A stretch of DNA of 9,905 bases from Bacteroidota bacterium (GTDB lineage Bacteria; Bacteroidota; Bacteroidia; NS11-12g; UBA9320), in assembly GCA_947499775.1 (NCBI GenBank), contig CANMPY010000040.1, positions 1-9,905 on the forward strand, given 5' to 3'. The position numbers and the translations under genes were made by a program. The notes below the pieces were generated by a model. The model made no database searches, had not been told where the DNA came from, and was given only the letters and a program-made list of their open reading frames with translations. Positions 1-7,340 of the stretch are shown here, one piece after another; the first letter of the stretch is position 1, and every line of letters starts with the position of its first letter.

Positions 1-126
1 ACGCCGGAAGAGCGCGTCCGCCACATCGAGGAACTGCGCCCCGACATTTGCAGCCTCGACGTCGGCACCATGAACTTCGGCGAAACCGTGTTTATGAACA
101 CGCCGGCGCATCTGCGCATCATGGCC
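1..126 (+). other. Foreign GC-rich fragment of a BKACE (DUF849) beta-keto acid cleavage enzyme gene, joined to unrelated DNA
   Basis: Frame 1 reads without a stop from base 1 and gives a peptide containing ELRPDICSLDVGTMNFGE, then NTPAHLRIMA. This is the loop and following helix typical of BKACE/DUF849 enzymes (3-keto-5-aminohexanoate cleavage enzyme family), which split beta-keto acids with acetyl-CoA. In relatives the helix continues for many residues, but here similarity stops at about base 126. The frame then runs through meaningless residues to a TAA at 157-159. Only about 42 residues of a protein of roughly 270-310 are present. Composition is about 62% G+C with GC-ending codons, quite unlike the AT-rich genes that follow. 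I infer an assembly or library chimera, with the fragment coming from another organism, probably a proteobacterium. The family match rests on remembered motifs. A recent insertion is less likely because both flanking genes are cut mid-domain. Confidence 0.75.
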
Positions 127-722
127 TTATGGATTATAACGTTATGGCTGGAGATGTAATGCATTTTATTGATCAGCAAGCGTTAGCTGAAGTGAATATT
201 GTCGGTCATAGTATGGGTGGTAAAACGGCTATGATGTTTGCCAATTTATACCCCCATACTCTTCTGAAACTTATCATAGTGGATATTGCGCCAAAACAGT
301 ATAGGGCATCGCATCAGCATTATTTTGATGCCATTAAACAAATAAATCTTCACGCAACTTCGCGAAAGGAGATAGAAGATAAATTAGTGCAAACTATACA
401 AAACAAAGACGAGGTCTTGTTTTTATTAAAAAATTTATACCGCACCGAAAGTGGTGATTTTGGTATCCGGTTTAATCTTAATGCTATTGAAAATAATTAT
501 ATGGAAATAGTAAAGGCCATAAAATTCAATAGCCCTATTGATATTCCAACCTTATTTGTTAAGGGTCACGCGTCTGACTATATATTGGATGGCGATTGCG
601 AAAGTATCAAAAGTCATTTCTTAAACGCAACATTTGAAACTATCGAAAATTCGGGACATTGGGTGCATGCCGATAATCCAATTGGATTTTTAACCTGCAT
701 TACAAAATTTATCAATTCTTAA
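126..722 (+). CDS. ybfF: YbfF-like alpha/beta hydrolase (acyl-CoA esterase-type), N-terminus missing
   Basis: This is a cytoplasmic serine esterase of the alpha/beta-hydrolase fold, closest in my recollection to E. coli YbfF, which hydrolyses short acyl and acyl-CoA esters; the natural substrate is not clear. The nucleophile elbow GHSMGG has its Ser codon at 210-212. A second acidic motif, IIVDIAP, has its Asp at 282-284. The histidine motif GHWVHADNP has its His codon at 657-659. These match the YbfF residues Ser89, Asp113 and His234. About 199 residues are recognisable against 254 in YbfF. The first ~60 are missing, including the oxyanion-hole HG loop and the RNHG turn. The frame stays open leftward to base 3, but codons before about 126 lie in the GC-rich foreign fragment and read as arginine-rich nonsense, so a TTG at 48 is not a believable start. 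The gene is complete at its 3' end (TAA at 720-722) and lies 91 bp before the next gene. As it stands it would not encode a working enzyme. Confidence 0.85.
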   Translation, partial: LMDYNVMAGDVMHFIDQQALAEVNIVGHSMGGKTAMMFANLYPHTLLKLIIVDIAPKQYRASHQHYFDAIKQINLHATSRKEIEDKLVQTIQNKDEVLFLLKNLYRTESGDFGIRFNLNAIENNYMEIVKAIKFNSPIDIPTLFVKGHASDYILDGDCESIKSHFLNATFETIENSGHWVHADNPIGFLTCITKFINS

Positions 723-757
723 TATCCAATTTATTATAAAGTATTGCTTTAAAAATG

Positions 758-790
758 TTGATGAATTTTTTAGGCACAAGCGTTCATTTG
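758..790 (+). promoter_or_regulatory. Possible Bacteroidota-type promoter for the DUF5686 gene
   Basis: TTG at 758-760 is followed after 22 nt by TTCATTTG (783-790), one base off the TAnnTTTG -7 consensus. Transcription would start about 17 nt before the ATG at 814. The match is imperfect and the gap to the upstream hydrolase is only 91 bp, so cotranscription with that gene is an equal possibility. Confidence 0.3.
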
Positions 791-813
791 CCATTAATAT
801 TGCTCAAGTAATT

Positions 814-3348
814 ATGAATAATATAAGGAGGGGTTTTTTTAGTTTTTTATTAGGGTTAATTTCCTTTGCTGTATTTTCTCAAACCATTGTTAGGGGTAAA
901 ATTACAGATGCCGAGTCGGGCGAAGCTTTGCCTTATATTACAGTATATTTAACCGGGACAAACGTAGGCACATCAACAAATTTTGAAGGTTTTTATGAAC
1001 TTAAAACCGACAAAAAAGGGGACAGCATTGTTGCTAAATCGGTGGGTTATATTAGAAGTGCAAAAAAAATTAGATCAGGTGTAAGCCAAGATGTCAATTT
1101 TGCCTTAAGTCCAAATAGCAATAGTTTAAACGAAATTGTAATTAATCCGGGTGTTAATAAAGCTATAAGAATTATAAAACACACACAGGATAAGCGAAAA
1201 CTGTATAATATCGAAAAGTTGGAGCAATACGAATATGAGAGTTTTACTAAAATTCAAATTGCCGTTGATAATATTACCGATAAGTTCAAGAAACGAAAAA
1301 TTTATAAGTCGATGGAAGCGCTTTTTGATACGATAAGTAGTTTAAAGGCCGATTCTAATGCCATACCGGTTTTGCCTGTGTTTGTGTCCGAAACACTTAG
1401 CGATGTATACTTTAATAAAACACCGTATCGAACCAAAGAGATCATAAAAGCTACACGCCTTAGGGGGGTTGGTTTTGATGATGCGAGTTATATAGCCCAG
1501 GTATTAGGGTCATCGTTTCAGCAGTATAATTTTTATGAAAACAACTTATATATTTTTGATAAAGATTTTATTTCGCCCATTTCGGGTTTATCATTAACCT
1601 ACTATCATTATGCCCTTATGGATAGCTTGATAATTGATGGGCGCAAAACCTATAAGATTATGGTATGGCCAAAAAACAAAAAAGATCTTATATTTACTGG
1701 TAACCTTTGGATTCAAGATTCAACATGGGCATTAAAGCAAGTTACCTTAGAAATATCGAAGGAGTCCAATATTAATTTTATTGAAAAAATCAAAATTCAT
1801 CAAGAATTAGTGGAGGTCGAAAAAAATATTTGGCTACCCGAAAAAACTCGCGTATTGATAGATGTTGCAGAAATGTCGGATAATACCATAGGAATGATTG
1901 GTACATATTACACCAGTAATAAATTTCATAATGTTAACATTAAGCATAATGCTAAATTCTTCGAACAAAAGGTTGAAGTAAAAAAGGATGCCTATATAAA
2001 GAATGATATTTTTTGGGATACAGCGCGCCACGAACAGGTATCGATAGCGGATAAAAAAATATATAATTTAGTGGATTCGTTTCGCAATCAGCCCTTGGTG
2101 CGCACCTATGCAGATATTGTTCAGGTACTGGCCGAGGGGTATAAACCCATTGCGCGTGGAAAACTAGAGCTCGGGCCATATATATCTACCATTGCTTGGA
2201 ATCCGCTTGAAGGATTGCGCCTAAGAGCAGGAGTAAGAACAACCGAAACTTTAATAAAAAACGCACGATATGAGGCGTTTGTAGCGTATGGATTTTTGGA
2301 TAATAAAATTAAATATGGGTTTGATGCCGTAAATGTTTTGGACAGAAAGCATTGGACCAGAGTGGGTTTAGGGTTAAAGAATGATGTGGATTTATTAGGT
2401 GTAACCGACAATCCTTTTTTAACTAGTAATTTATTAAAATCGTTAAATACATTAGGGTCTTATAGGCTCAACTACACTCTTGAATACAAGGCATGGGCAG
2501 AGCGAGAAGTGATAAAAGGCATTACGTTATCTGCAAATTTCCGACATAACGATTATCAATTTGTAACCAAGTCAAACTATGATCGCTTTAATTTTGCCTA
2601 TTATAAAAACCCAGAAACAGAGTTTATTTCTAATAAATTTAGCATCACTACTCTTAATATTGAAACCCGTATATCCTTAAAACAGCAATTTGCATATGGC
2701 AATGTTGATCGGTATAATTTAGGAAATTTGAAACAGCCTGTGTTTACTTTAAATTACACAAAAGGGCTTAAGGGCGTTTTAGGTGGTGAATATAGGTTTG
2801 ATAAATTGGGCATAAAAATTTGGCAATATACCAATTGGGGTAATTTTGGAAATTTTGAATATACCATCCAAGCTGGCAAAACCTATGGCATAATTCCCTA
2901 TCCAATTTTAGAGATTGCAAGGGGTAATGAAGCTTATGTGGCTGCGCAATATGGCTATAATTTGATGCGATTTTATGAATTTGTTAGCGACCAATATGTG
3001 TCTTTTCATTATGAGCATAACGATAACGGCCTGATATTTAATCGTGTTCCATTAATAAAAAAGTTAAAATGGAGGTTCCTTTATAATGTGAAGGGTATTT
3101 ATGGCAGTTTGCAAAATAAAAATTTAACCTTGGTTCCTCCAACCGATAAAGAGGGAAAAGCGGTAACGCCAATAACCACTTACAGTAAAAATAAGCCCTA
3201 TATTGAGCTGGGATATGGCATCGAGAATATATTTAAATTTATCCGACTCGATTTTATTCATCGCATCAATTACTTAAATAATAAGGATGTAAATGGAGCA
3301 CTTGCTAAGCCGTTTGGTGTTAAGGTAAACTTTACCTTTAAGTTTTAG
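814..3348 (+). CDS. DUF5686 / carboxypeptidase-regulatory-like domain protein, predicted outer-membrane
   Basis: This 844-residue exported protein belongs to a family common in Bacteroidota and of unknown function. Residues 1-22 form a signal peptide: basic residues R5-R6, a hydrophobic stretch, and a type I cleavage site V-F-S before Q23. Residues about 24-108 are a carboxypeptidase D regulatory-like beta-sandwich (VRGKITDAESGEALPYITV, then a TSTNFEGFYEL turn), the domain that also starts many TonB-dependent receptors. The rest, from about 115, matches DUF5686. Its second half is rich in alternating aromatic and polar residues, and the protein ends VNFTFKF with a C-terminal Phe, as in outer-membrane beta-barrels, so BAM-dependent insertion is inferred. 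There is no TonB plug domain. The ATG at 814 is preferred because it gives a proper signal peptide; no Shine-Dalgarno precedes it, as is normal in this phylum. The downstream secDF gene has its own promoter. Confidence 0.85.
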   Translation: MNNIRRGFFSFLLGLISFAVFSQTIVRGKITDAESGEALPYITVYLTGTNVGTSTNFEGFYELKTDKKGDSIVAKSVGYIRSAKKIRSGVSQDVNFALSPNSNSLNEIVINPGVNKAIRIIKHTQDKRKLYNIEKLEQYEYESFTKIQIAVDNITDKFKKRKIYKSMEALFDTISSLKADSNAIPVLPVFVSETLSDVYFNKTPYRTKEIIKATRLRGVGFDDASYIAQVLGSSFQQYNFYENNLYIFDKDFISPISGLSLTYYHYALMDSLIIDGRKTYKIMVWPKNKKDLIFTGNLWIQDSTWALKQVTLEISKESNINFIEKIKIHQELVEVEKNIWLPEKTRVLIDVAEMSDNTIGMIGTYYTSNKFHNVNIKHNAKFFEQKVEVKKDAYIKNDIFWDTARHEQVSIADKKIYNLVDSFRNQPLVRTYADIVQVLAEGYKPIARGKLELGPYISTIAWNPLEGLRLRAGVRTTETLIKNARYEAFVAYGFLDNKIKYGFDAVNVLDRKHWTRVGLGLKNDVDLLGVTDNPFLTSNLLKSLNTLGSYRLNYTLEYKAWAEREVIKGITLSANFRHNDYQFVTKSNYDRFNFAYYKNPETEFISNKFSITTLNIETRISLKQQFAYGNVDRYNLGNLKQPVFTLNYTKGLKGVLGGEYRFDKLGIKIWQYTNWGNFGNFEYTIQAGKTYGIIPYPILEIARGNEAYVAAQYGYNLMRFYEFVSDQYVSFHYEHNDNGLIFNRVPLIKKLKWRFLYNVKGIYGSLQNKNLTLVPPTDKEGKAVTPITTYSKNKPYIELGYGIENIFKFIRLDFIHRINYLNNKDVNGALAKPFGVKVNFTFKF

Positions 3349-3419
3349 GCTAACGAAAGGGTTTTTAAATCAGTAAAGATGTTGACTAATTTTATATTTA
3401 TTGGCTAAAAAACATATTA

Positions 3420-3450
3420 TTGAATTTGAAACGCAAAATATCTACTTTTG
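3420..3450 (+). promoter_or_regulatory. secDF promoter, Bacteroidota sigma-ABfr type
   Basis: TTG at 3420-3422 and TACTTTTG at 3443-3450 (an exact TAnnTTTG) are separated by 20 nt, the optimal spacing for the housekeeping sigma factor of Bacteroidota. The predicted start near 3455-3458 leaves a leader of about 30 nt before the ATG at 3489. This is the best promoter in the window and suggests secDF is transcribed independently of the upstream gene. Confidence 0.75.
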
Positions 3451-3488
3451 CCCTCTTTAAAAAAATCGTATATTAATAATAAGAACAA

Positions 3489-6482
3489 ATGAAAAATAAA
3501 GGTTTTGTACAAATTTTTACAGTCCTTTTAGCAATTGCATGCTTTTACCAACTATCCTTTACTTGGAAAACACGCAGTGTAGAAAGCGATGCTGAGGCGT
3601 GGGCCAAAAAAACAGGTAAGCTAGAGGCCAAATATTTAGATTCAATAGGGTCAGAAACCGTATTTAATATGCTTGGTCTTGTTAAATACACCTACTTGGA
3701 ATGTAAAGAAAAAGAAATAGGCTTAGGATTGGATTTAAAAGGCGGTATGAACGTAACGATGGAAGTTTCGGTTCCGGATATCGTTGCTGGGTTATCTAAT
3801 AATGCAAAAGATCCAAAATTTGCGACAGCTTTAGATAATGCTAAACTAACGTTTAATGGTCAACAGGATTTTATTGATCTATTTAAAAAGGAATGGGACA
3901 AGGTAGCACCTGGACAAAAATTAGCCCCATTGTTTACCAATAAAGATATAAAGGAAGAATTGCCTTTTGATGCCGCAAACGAGAAAGTTTTTACTTGGTT
4001 GAAATTACAAGCAAAACAATCGGTATCAAGAGCATATCAAATTATAAACCAACGTATTGATCAATTTGGTGTCGTTCAGCCAAATGTTCAGGAACTGGGC
4101 AATGGCAGAATCTTGGTTGAATTGCCAGGTGTAGATGATCCAAAACGGGTGCGAAATATTTTACAAAGTTCGGCCAAATTAGAATTTTGGAACACCTACC
4201 ATAACTTTGAGTCGTATAAGTTTTTAGAAGCGGCGAATGAAATTGTTAAAAATAAATTATTGGCCGAGGAATTAGCCAAAGGGGGGTCTATAGATACGGC
4301 TTCAAAGTCTATTGCTGGTTTAAAGCCATCAACAGGATTAAAACCTGCTGGCGATTCGGCTAAAGCAGATACATCAAAATCAAAATTAGGAAGTATAGCA
4401 AGCTCAAAAGCAGATTCGGCTAAGAAAAAATCGCCTGAGCAATTGTTAAAAGAAAATCCTATTCTTTCCTATGTCGTTCCAAATACGATAGATGATCAAG
4501 AAACCAAACAAAAAAGATGGGCTGAGGGTGCTGGTATTGGTTATGTACCGCGTACAGAAATGGAAAAATTGCAGGGGTATTTTGATTTGCCAGAAGTAAA
4601 AGCAGTATTGCCTCCTAACTTATTGTTGCGTTGGAGTTTTAAACCTGTAGCTAAAAACTCACCGTATTTTATGCTTTATGGCGTAAAAGCAAGCCGAGAT
4701 GGATTACCAGCTTTACCTGGTGATGCGGTAACCAGTGCGCGCAAGCAGGTAAGTCAAAATGGCGAAATAGGGGTATCCATGACAATGAGTCCTGAAGGAG
4801 CCAATGATTGGAGACGTATTACGGCACAAGCTGCCCCAACGGTAGATGCAATTGCTATCATGTTGGACGATAAAATATATTCAGCGCCAACGGTACGAAA
4901 TGAAATTGCCAATGGTATGTCTGAAATTTCTGGAGGATTTGATGATAGAGAGGCCGAAGATTTAGCCAATATTTTAAAAGCAGGTAAATTGCCAGCCCCA
5001 ACTCGAATTGTTGAAGAAAGCGTTGTAGGTCCAACCTTAGGTGAGTCGTCGCGTAAGGCAGGTATACTCTCCTTGTTTATGGGATTCTTTGCCGTTATCG
5101 CCTTCGTATTTGCATATTATGGTCGTGGTGCTTGGTATGGTGTCATAGCCTTGGTGGTTAACCTGTTCTTTTTGGTTTCCATTATGGCAGGATTTAATGC
5201 CGCACTAACCTTACCAGGATTAGCTGGTTTGGTATTAACAATGGGTATGGCCTTAGATTGCAACGTACTTATTAACGAACGTATAAAAGAAGAATTAGAA
5301 AATGGTAAAAATTATGCCAATGCTGTAACTATTGGATACAAACAAGCATTCTCCGCTATTTTAGATTCGCACGTTACGCAGTTGATTGCAGCTGTAATTA
5401 TGGCGTATTTCGGATCTGGTCCTGTAAAAGGATTTGCCGTGGTACTTATCATCGGTATTTTTACATCCATGTTTACCGGTATTTTAATCTCTCGTTTAAT
5501 CAATGAGTGGGATATGAGACGTGGACATGAGGCTACATTTAAAACTAAATTGTTTACCGGAATTAATAAACGAAGGGTTTATAATTTTATGGGTCAGCGA
5601 AAGATATTTTATATCGTGTCATCTATCGTTATCATCATTGGAGCTATAAGTTTTGTGTCGCGAGGGTTTAGTTCAGGAGTCGACTTTAAAGGAGGGTGGA
5701 CATACACCATACAGTTCAAAGGAAATGCAAGTTCCGATGAAATTAAAATAGCCCTTAATAAAGTAATAAAAGAAAATGTTGAGGTAAAGACCTACGGTAC
5801 CAATGGCCAATTTCGTATAACTACTGCTTATAAAATTGATGATCAGAGGGCTGAAATTGCAGAAGAAGTAGAAGCAACCGTATTGGGTGCATTAACCGAT
5901 TTTAAAATTAACAAAAATGACATTCTTTCGTCGAGCAAAATAGGCCCAACTATAGCTGCCGATGTACGTTCCAATTCCTTAATTGCTGTAATACTTGCGG
6001 TAGTTGGTATCTTCTTATACATTATATTGAGATTCCGTAAATTAGAATTTGGTATGGGTGGAGCTATATCTTTAATACATGACGTGTTGGTGGTATTAAC
6101 CTTATTTACTGTTTTCTGGGGAATTTTACCTTTCCCAATGGATGTGGATCAGGCGTTTATTGCAGCTTTACTTACCGTATTAGGATATTCTATTAATGAT
6201 ACCGTGGTTGTATTCGACCGTATTCGCGAATTCTTGGGTGTTAATAAATTCGACAATCAAACCGAAGTCATTAATGGTGCCGTTAACCAAACGCTTAGCC
6301 GAACAGTTGTTACAGCTATTTGCACCATTATTACCTTATTAATGTTATTCCTGTTTGGTGGCGAAGGGCTTAAAGGCTTTACATTCGCTTTACTTTCGGG
6401 TATTATTATAGGAACCTATTCGTCCATCTTTATAGCATCATCTATTGCTGTAGATTTCGGAAAACGAAACGAAAAAAAATAA
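3489..6482 (+). CDS. secDF: Protein translocase SecDF, fused SecD-SecF
   Basis: SecDF is an inner-membrane, proton-driven subunit of the Sec translocon that pulls emerging proteins out on the periplasmic side. This 997-residue protein carries SecD (about 1-690) and SecF (about 691-997) in one chain, as is usual in Bacteroidota. TM1 is at about 8-25, followed by the large P1 region that begins LGLDLKGG (79-86). SecD TM2-6 lie within about 524-672, including GMALDCNVLINERIKEE. SecF TM7 is at about 705-724, followed by the VDFKGG motif (731-736), then TM8-12 within 830-987, including GYSINDTVVVFDRIRE and TLSRTVVTA. Residues D590, D904 and R938 align with the proton-path residues D340, D637 and R671 of Thermus SecDF, so the protein should be active. 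Between about 265 and 316 there is a Lys/Ser/Ala/Asp-rich low-complexity insert. The start has no Shine-Dalgarno, but the TM1 placement fits. A strong terminator follows at 6504. Confidence 0.97.
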   Translation: MKNKGFVQIFTVLLAIACFYQLSFTWKTRSVESDAEAWAKKTGKLEAKYLDSIGSETVFNMLGLVKYTYLECKEKEIGLGLDLKGGMNVTMEVSVPDIVAGLSNNAKDPKFATALDNAKLTFNGQQDFIDLFKKEWDKVAPGQKLAPLFTNKDIKEELPFDAANEKVFTWLKLQAKQSVSRAYQIINQRIDQFGVVQPNVQELGNGRILVELPGVDDPKRVRNILQSSAKLEFWNTYHNFESYKFLEAANEIVKNKLLAEELAKGGSIDTASKSIAGLKPSTGLKPAGDSAKADTSKSKLGSIASSKADSAKKKSPEQLLKENPILSYVVPNTIDDQETKQKRWAEGAGIGYVPRTEMEKLQGYFDLPEVKAVLPPNLLLRWSFKPVAKNSPYFMLYGVKASRDGLPALPGDAVTSARKQVSQNGEIGVSMTMSPEGANDWRRITAQAAPTVDAIAIMLDDKIYSAPTVRNEIANGMSEISGGFDDREAEDLANILKAGKLPAPTRIVEESVVGPTLGESSRKAGILSLFMGFFAVIAFVFAYYGRGAWYGVIALVVNLFFLVSIMAGFNAALTLPGLAGLVLTMGMALDCNVLINERIKEELENGKNYANAVTIGYKQAFSAILDSHVTQLIAAVIMAYFGSGPVKGFAVVLIIGIFTSMFTGILISRLINEWDMRRGHEATFKTKLFTGINKRRVYNFMGQRKIFYIVSSIVIIIGAISFVSRGFSSGVDFKGGWTYTIQFKGNASSDEIKIALNKVIKENVEVKTYGTNGQFRITTAYKIDDQRAEIAEEVEATVLGALTDFKINKNDILSSSKIGPTIAADVRSNSLIAVILAVVGIFLYIILRFRKLEFGMGGAISLIHDVLVVLTLFTVFWGILPFPMDVDQAFIAALLTVLGYSINDTVVVFDRIREFLGVNKFDNQTEVINGAVNQTLSRTVVTAICTIITLLMLFLFGGEGLKGFTFALLSGIIIGTYSSIFIASSIAVDFGKRNEKK
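4281..4436 (+). other. Low-complexity linker insert within the SecD P1 domain
   Basis: This stretch encodes SecDF residues about 265-316, composed almost wholly of Ser, Lys, Ala, Asp, Gly and Thr with short internal repeats: GLKP twice, DSAK twice, and GATTCGGCTAA twice in the DNA. It separates the conserved LEFWNTY strand of P1 from the later P1 segment. It reads as a disordered, charged periplasmic loop. The frame is maintained throughout, so it is part of the protein and not a disruption. Confidence 0.7.
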
Positions 6483-6503
6483 TCTAAAAAAACCTACTCT
6501 TTT

Positions 6504-6538
6504 GAAAAGCCCTGATACGTCAGGGCTTTTCTGTTTTT
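6504..6538 (+). terminator. Rho-independent terminator of secDF
   Basis: GAAAAGCCCTGA (6504-6515) and TCAGGGCTTTTC (6520-6531) form a perfect 12-bp stem around the tetraloop TACG. A T-rich tract (TGTTTTT) follows at 6532-6538. It begins 21 nt after the secDF stop codon. The stem is symmetrical and flanked by an A-rich run on the left, so it could also work in reverse, although no minus-strand gene ends here. Confidence 0.9.
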
Positions 6539-6539
6539 A

Positions 6540-6783
6540 TATATTTTGGTGATGGCTTAGTGAGGTACAGATATTAATAAAAGAAACTAATCTCTCGATG
6601 CGTATTAAAGTGTACAAGGTTCAAAACCTCGTCTATTTAAATATGTTTCCCATCGCTTCGATTCATGTTCTCACAAATCAAGCCAATGCCGAATAATCGC
6701 ATTTTATTTTTTAAGTTTTGGACATTGCATGCCCAATGCAATCAAATTTAAAATGGTTTAATACACAATTTAATAAAAGGTAA
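6540..6783. other. AT-rich intergenic stretch with no supported gene
   Basis: About 245 bases lie between the secDF terminator and the next promoter element. The longest ATG-initiated reading frame I noticed is 32 codons (6598-6696), with no recognisable family, no promoter and no ribosome-binding site. The only structure is a 7-bp inverted repeat at 6724-6742. I found no tRNA cloverleaf and no riboswitch that I recognise. Confidence 0.6.
6724..6742. repeat. Short inverted repeat upstream of the four-cysteine protein gene
   Basis: ATTGCAT (6724-6730) and ATGCAAT (6736-6742) are exact reverse complements separated by GCCCA. The repeat sits 42 bp before the -7 box at 6784, in a position where a dimeric regulator could bind. 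There is no T-tract, so it is not a terminator. A 7-bp repeat in AT-rich DNA can also arise by chance. Confidence 0.3.
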
Positions 6784-6791
6784 TATATTTG
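6784..6791 (+). promoter_or_regulatory. -7 promoter element for the four-cysteine protein gene
   Basis: TATATTTG is an exact match to the Bacteroidota TAnnTTTG -7 box, with a predicted start near 6797 and a leader of about 26 nt before the ATG at 6823. No TTG lies 19-21 nt upstream; the nearest similar triplets, around 6754-6759, are poor. The promoter may therefore be weak or need an activator. Confidence 0.45.
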
Positions 6792-6822
6792 AAAATAAAA
6801 TAGTTTAACGACGCTATACGTT

Positions 6823-7233
6823 ATGGGGACAAATAATAAAATAAATGCATCAAAAGTGAGTATTCCAATGCCTTGTTCCTACGGATGGGATAAAATGGCC
6901 CTAACCAAAGACCTAAAGGGGAGGCATTGTGCTGCATGTAACAAAATTGTTGTAGATTTTACCGTCATGTCAACTGACCAAATAATGCGTTTTTTGAGTG
7001 AAAACCAGGGTGTTCGAACGTGCGGCTATATTAAAACTTTGGAAACAACAGCGCCAAAGTGGTTTCAAAAGCCTTTACTAATTTTATATAATAGGGCCGA
7101 AACAAGGGGCTCTCATAAATTTGTAAGAATAGCCTTTCTACTCATTCTATCTGGAATGCTATATTTATCGGGATGTACAGCAACAACTGCAGGCGACATA
7201 GCCCCTATGCCGCAAGCCAATGATACACTCTAA
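6823..7233 (+). CDS. Small four-cysteine, single-TM protein of an uncharacterised Bacteroidota family
   Basis: This protein of 136 residues has no assigned function. Residues 12-68 carry the pattern SIPMPCSYGWDKM, GRHCAACNKIVVDFT, MSTDQIMRFL and TCGY. This resembles a recurrent Bacteroidota domain (often PKPCxENWDxM, GRFCxxCxKxVVDFT, CGRF). Its four Cys (C18, C36, C39, C67) are spaced like a metal-binding or redox site; zinc is an inference. A hydrophobic stretch at about 101-117 would span the membrane once, with the Cys domain inside the cell by the positive-inside rule (several Lys/Arg just before it). It ends LSGC at C118, which looks like a lipobox but is too far from the N-terminus to be a normal lipoprotein signal. 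As I recall, longer relatives continue after the TM with a carboxypeptidase-regulatory-like or other periplasmic domain. Here only 18 residues follow C118, so this may be a shortened member. There is a -7 element upstream and a weak hairpin at the stop. Confidence 0.7.
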   Translation: MGTNNKINASKVSIPMPCSYGWDKMALTKDLKGRHCAACNKIVVDFTVMSTDQIMRFLSENQGVRTCGYIKTLETTAPKWFQKPLLILYNRAETRGSHKFVRIAFLLILSGMLYLSGCTATTAGDIAPMPQANDTL

Positions 7234-7257
7234 GAAAGGTAATCTCCCTTTTATAGA
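7229..7257 (+). terminator. Imperfect hairpin overlapping the stop codon, possible weak terminator
   Basis: TCTA (7229-7232) pairs with TAGA (7254-7257), and AAAGG (7235-7239) with CCTTT (7247-7251). A G-T wobble and an A-A mismatch lie between them, and the loop is 7 nt. The TAA stop lies in the left arm. No T-tract follows, so efficient termination is doubtful; it could instead protect the 3' end of the transcript. Confidence 0.25.
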
Positions 7258-7328
7258 AATGCACGTAACTCTAAAGATTAGGTGCGAATGGCACTAAAGT
7301 AGATGACAAAAAAATAGCAGATTGGGTT

Positions 7329-7336
7329 TAAATTTG
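7329..7336 (+). promoter_or_regulatory. -7 promoter element abutting the yyaL start codon
   Basis: TAAATTTG exactly matches TAnnTTTG and ends 4 nt before the ATG at 7341. A start about 5-7 nt downstream of the box would place the first transcribed base at or next to the ATG, giving a leaderless mRNA. No TTG is present at the expected -33 position (around 7306-7309), which lowers confidence. The same bases contain an in-frame TAA (7329-7331), which rules out any earlier start for the gene. Confidence 0.4.
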
Positions 7337-7340
7337 CTGG

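Noticed and set aside
48..125. TTG at 48 as the start of the hydrolase, with an arginine-rich N-terminal extension
   Set aside because: These codons lie in the GC-rich fragment, where frame 1 clearly encodes BKACE. The extension has no resemblance to the hydrolase N-terminus, and the oxyanion-hole HG loop is missing.
733..755. TAAAG/CTTTA hairpin after the hydrolase stop, as a terminator
   Set aside because: A 5-bp, nearly all A-T stem without a T-tract is too weak to support.
819..840. AAGGAGGGG just inside the DUF5686 gene, suggesting a Shine-Dalgarno for a later start, and a 7-T run suggesting phase variation
   Set aside because: A later start would destroy the signal peptide, no suitable start codon follows at the right spacing, and a 7-base run is common in AT-rich DNA.
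6615..6632. AGGTTCAAAACCT, resembling a tRNA T-arm
   Set aside because: The stem closes on a 3-nt loop rather than 7, and no acceptor stem, anticodon arm or D-arm can be built around it on either strand.
6598..6696. A 32-codon ATG reading frame in the 6483-6822 spacer
   Set aside because: No recognisable motif, no promoter or ribosome-binding site, and a length expected by chance.
7168..7179. LSGC in the four-cysteine protein as a lipoprotein signal
   Set aside because: The Cys is at residue 118 and the hydrophobic stretch before it is internal, so normal signal peptidase II processing at an N-terminal signal is not supported.
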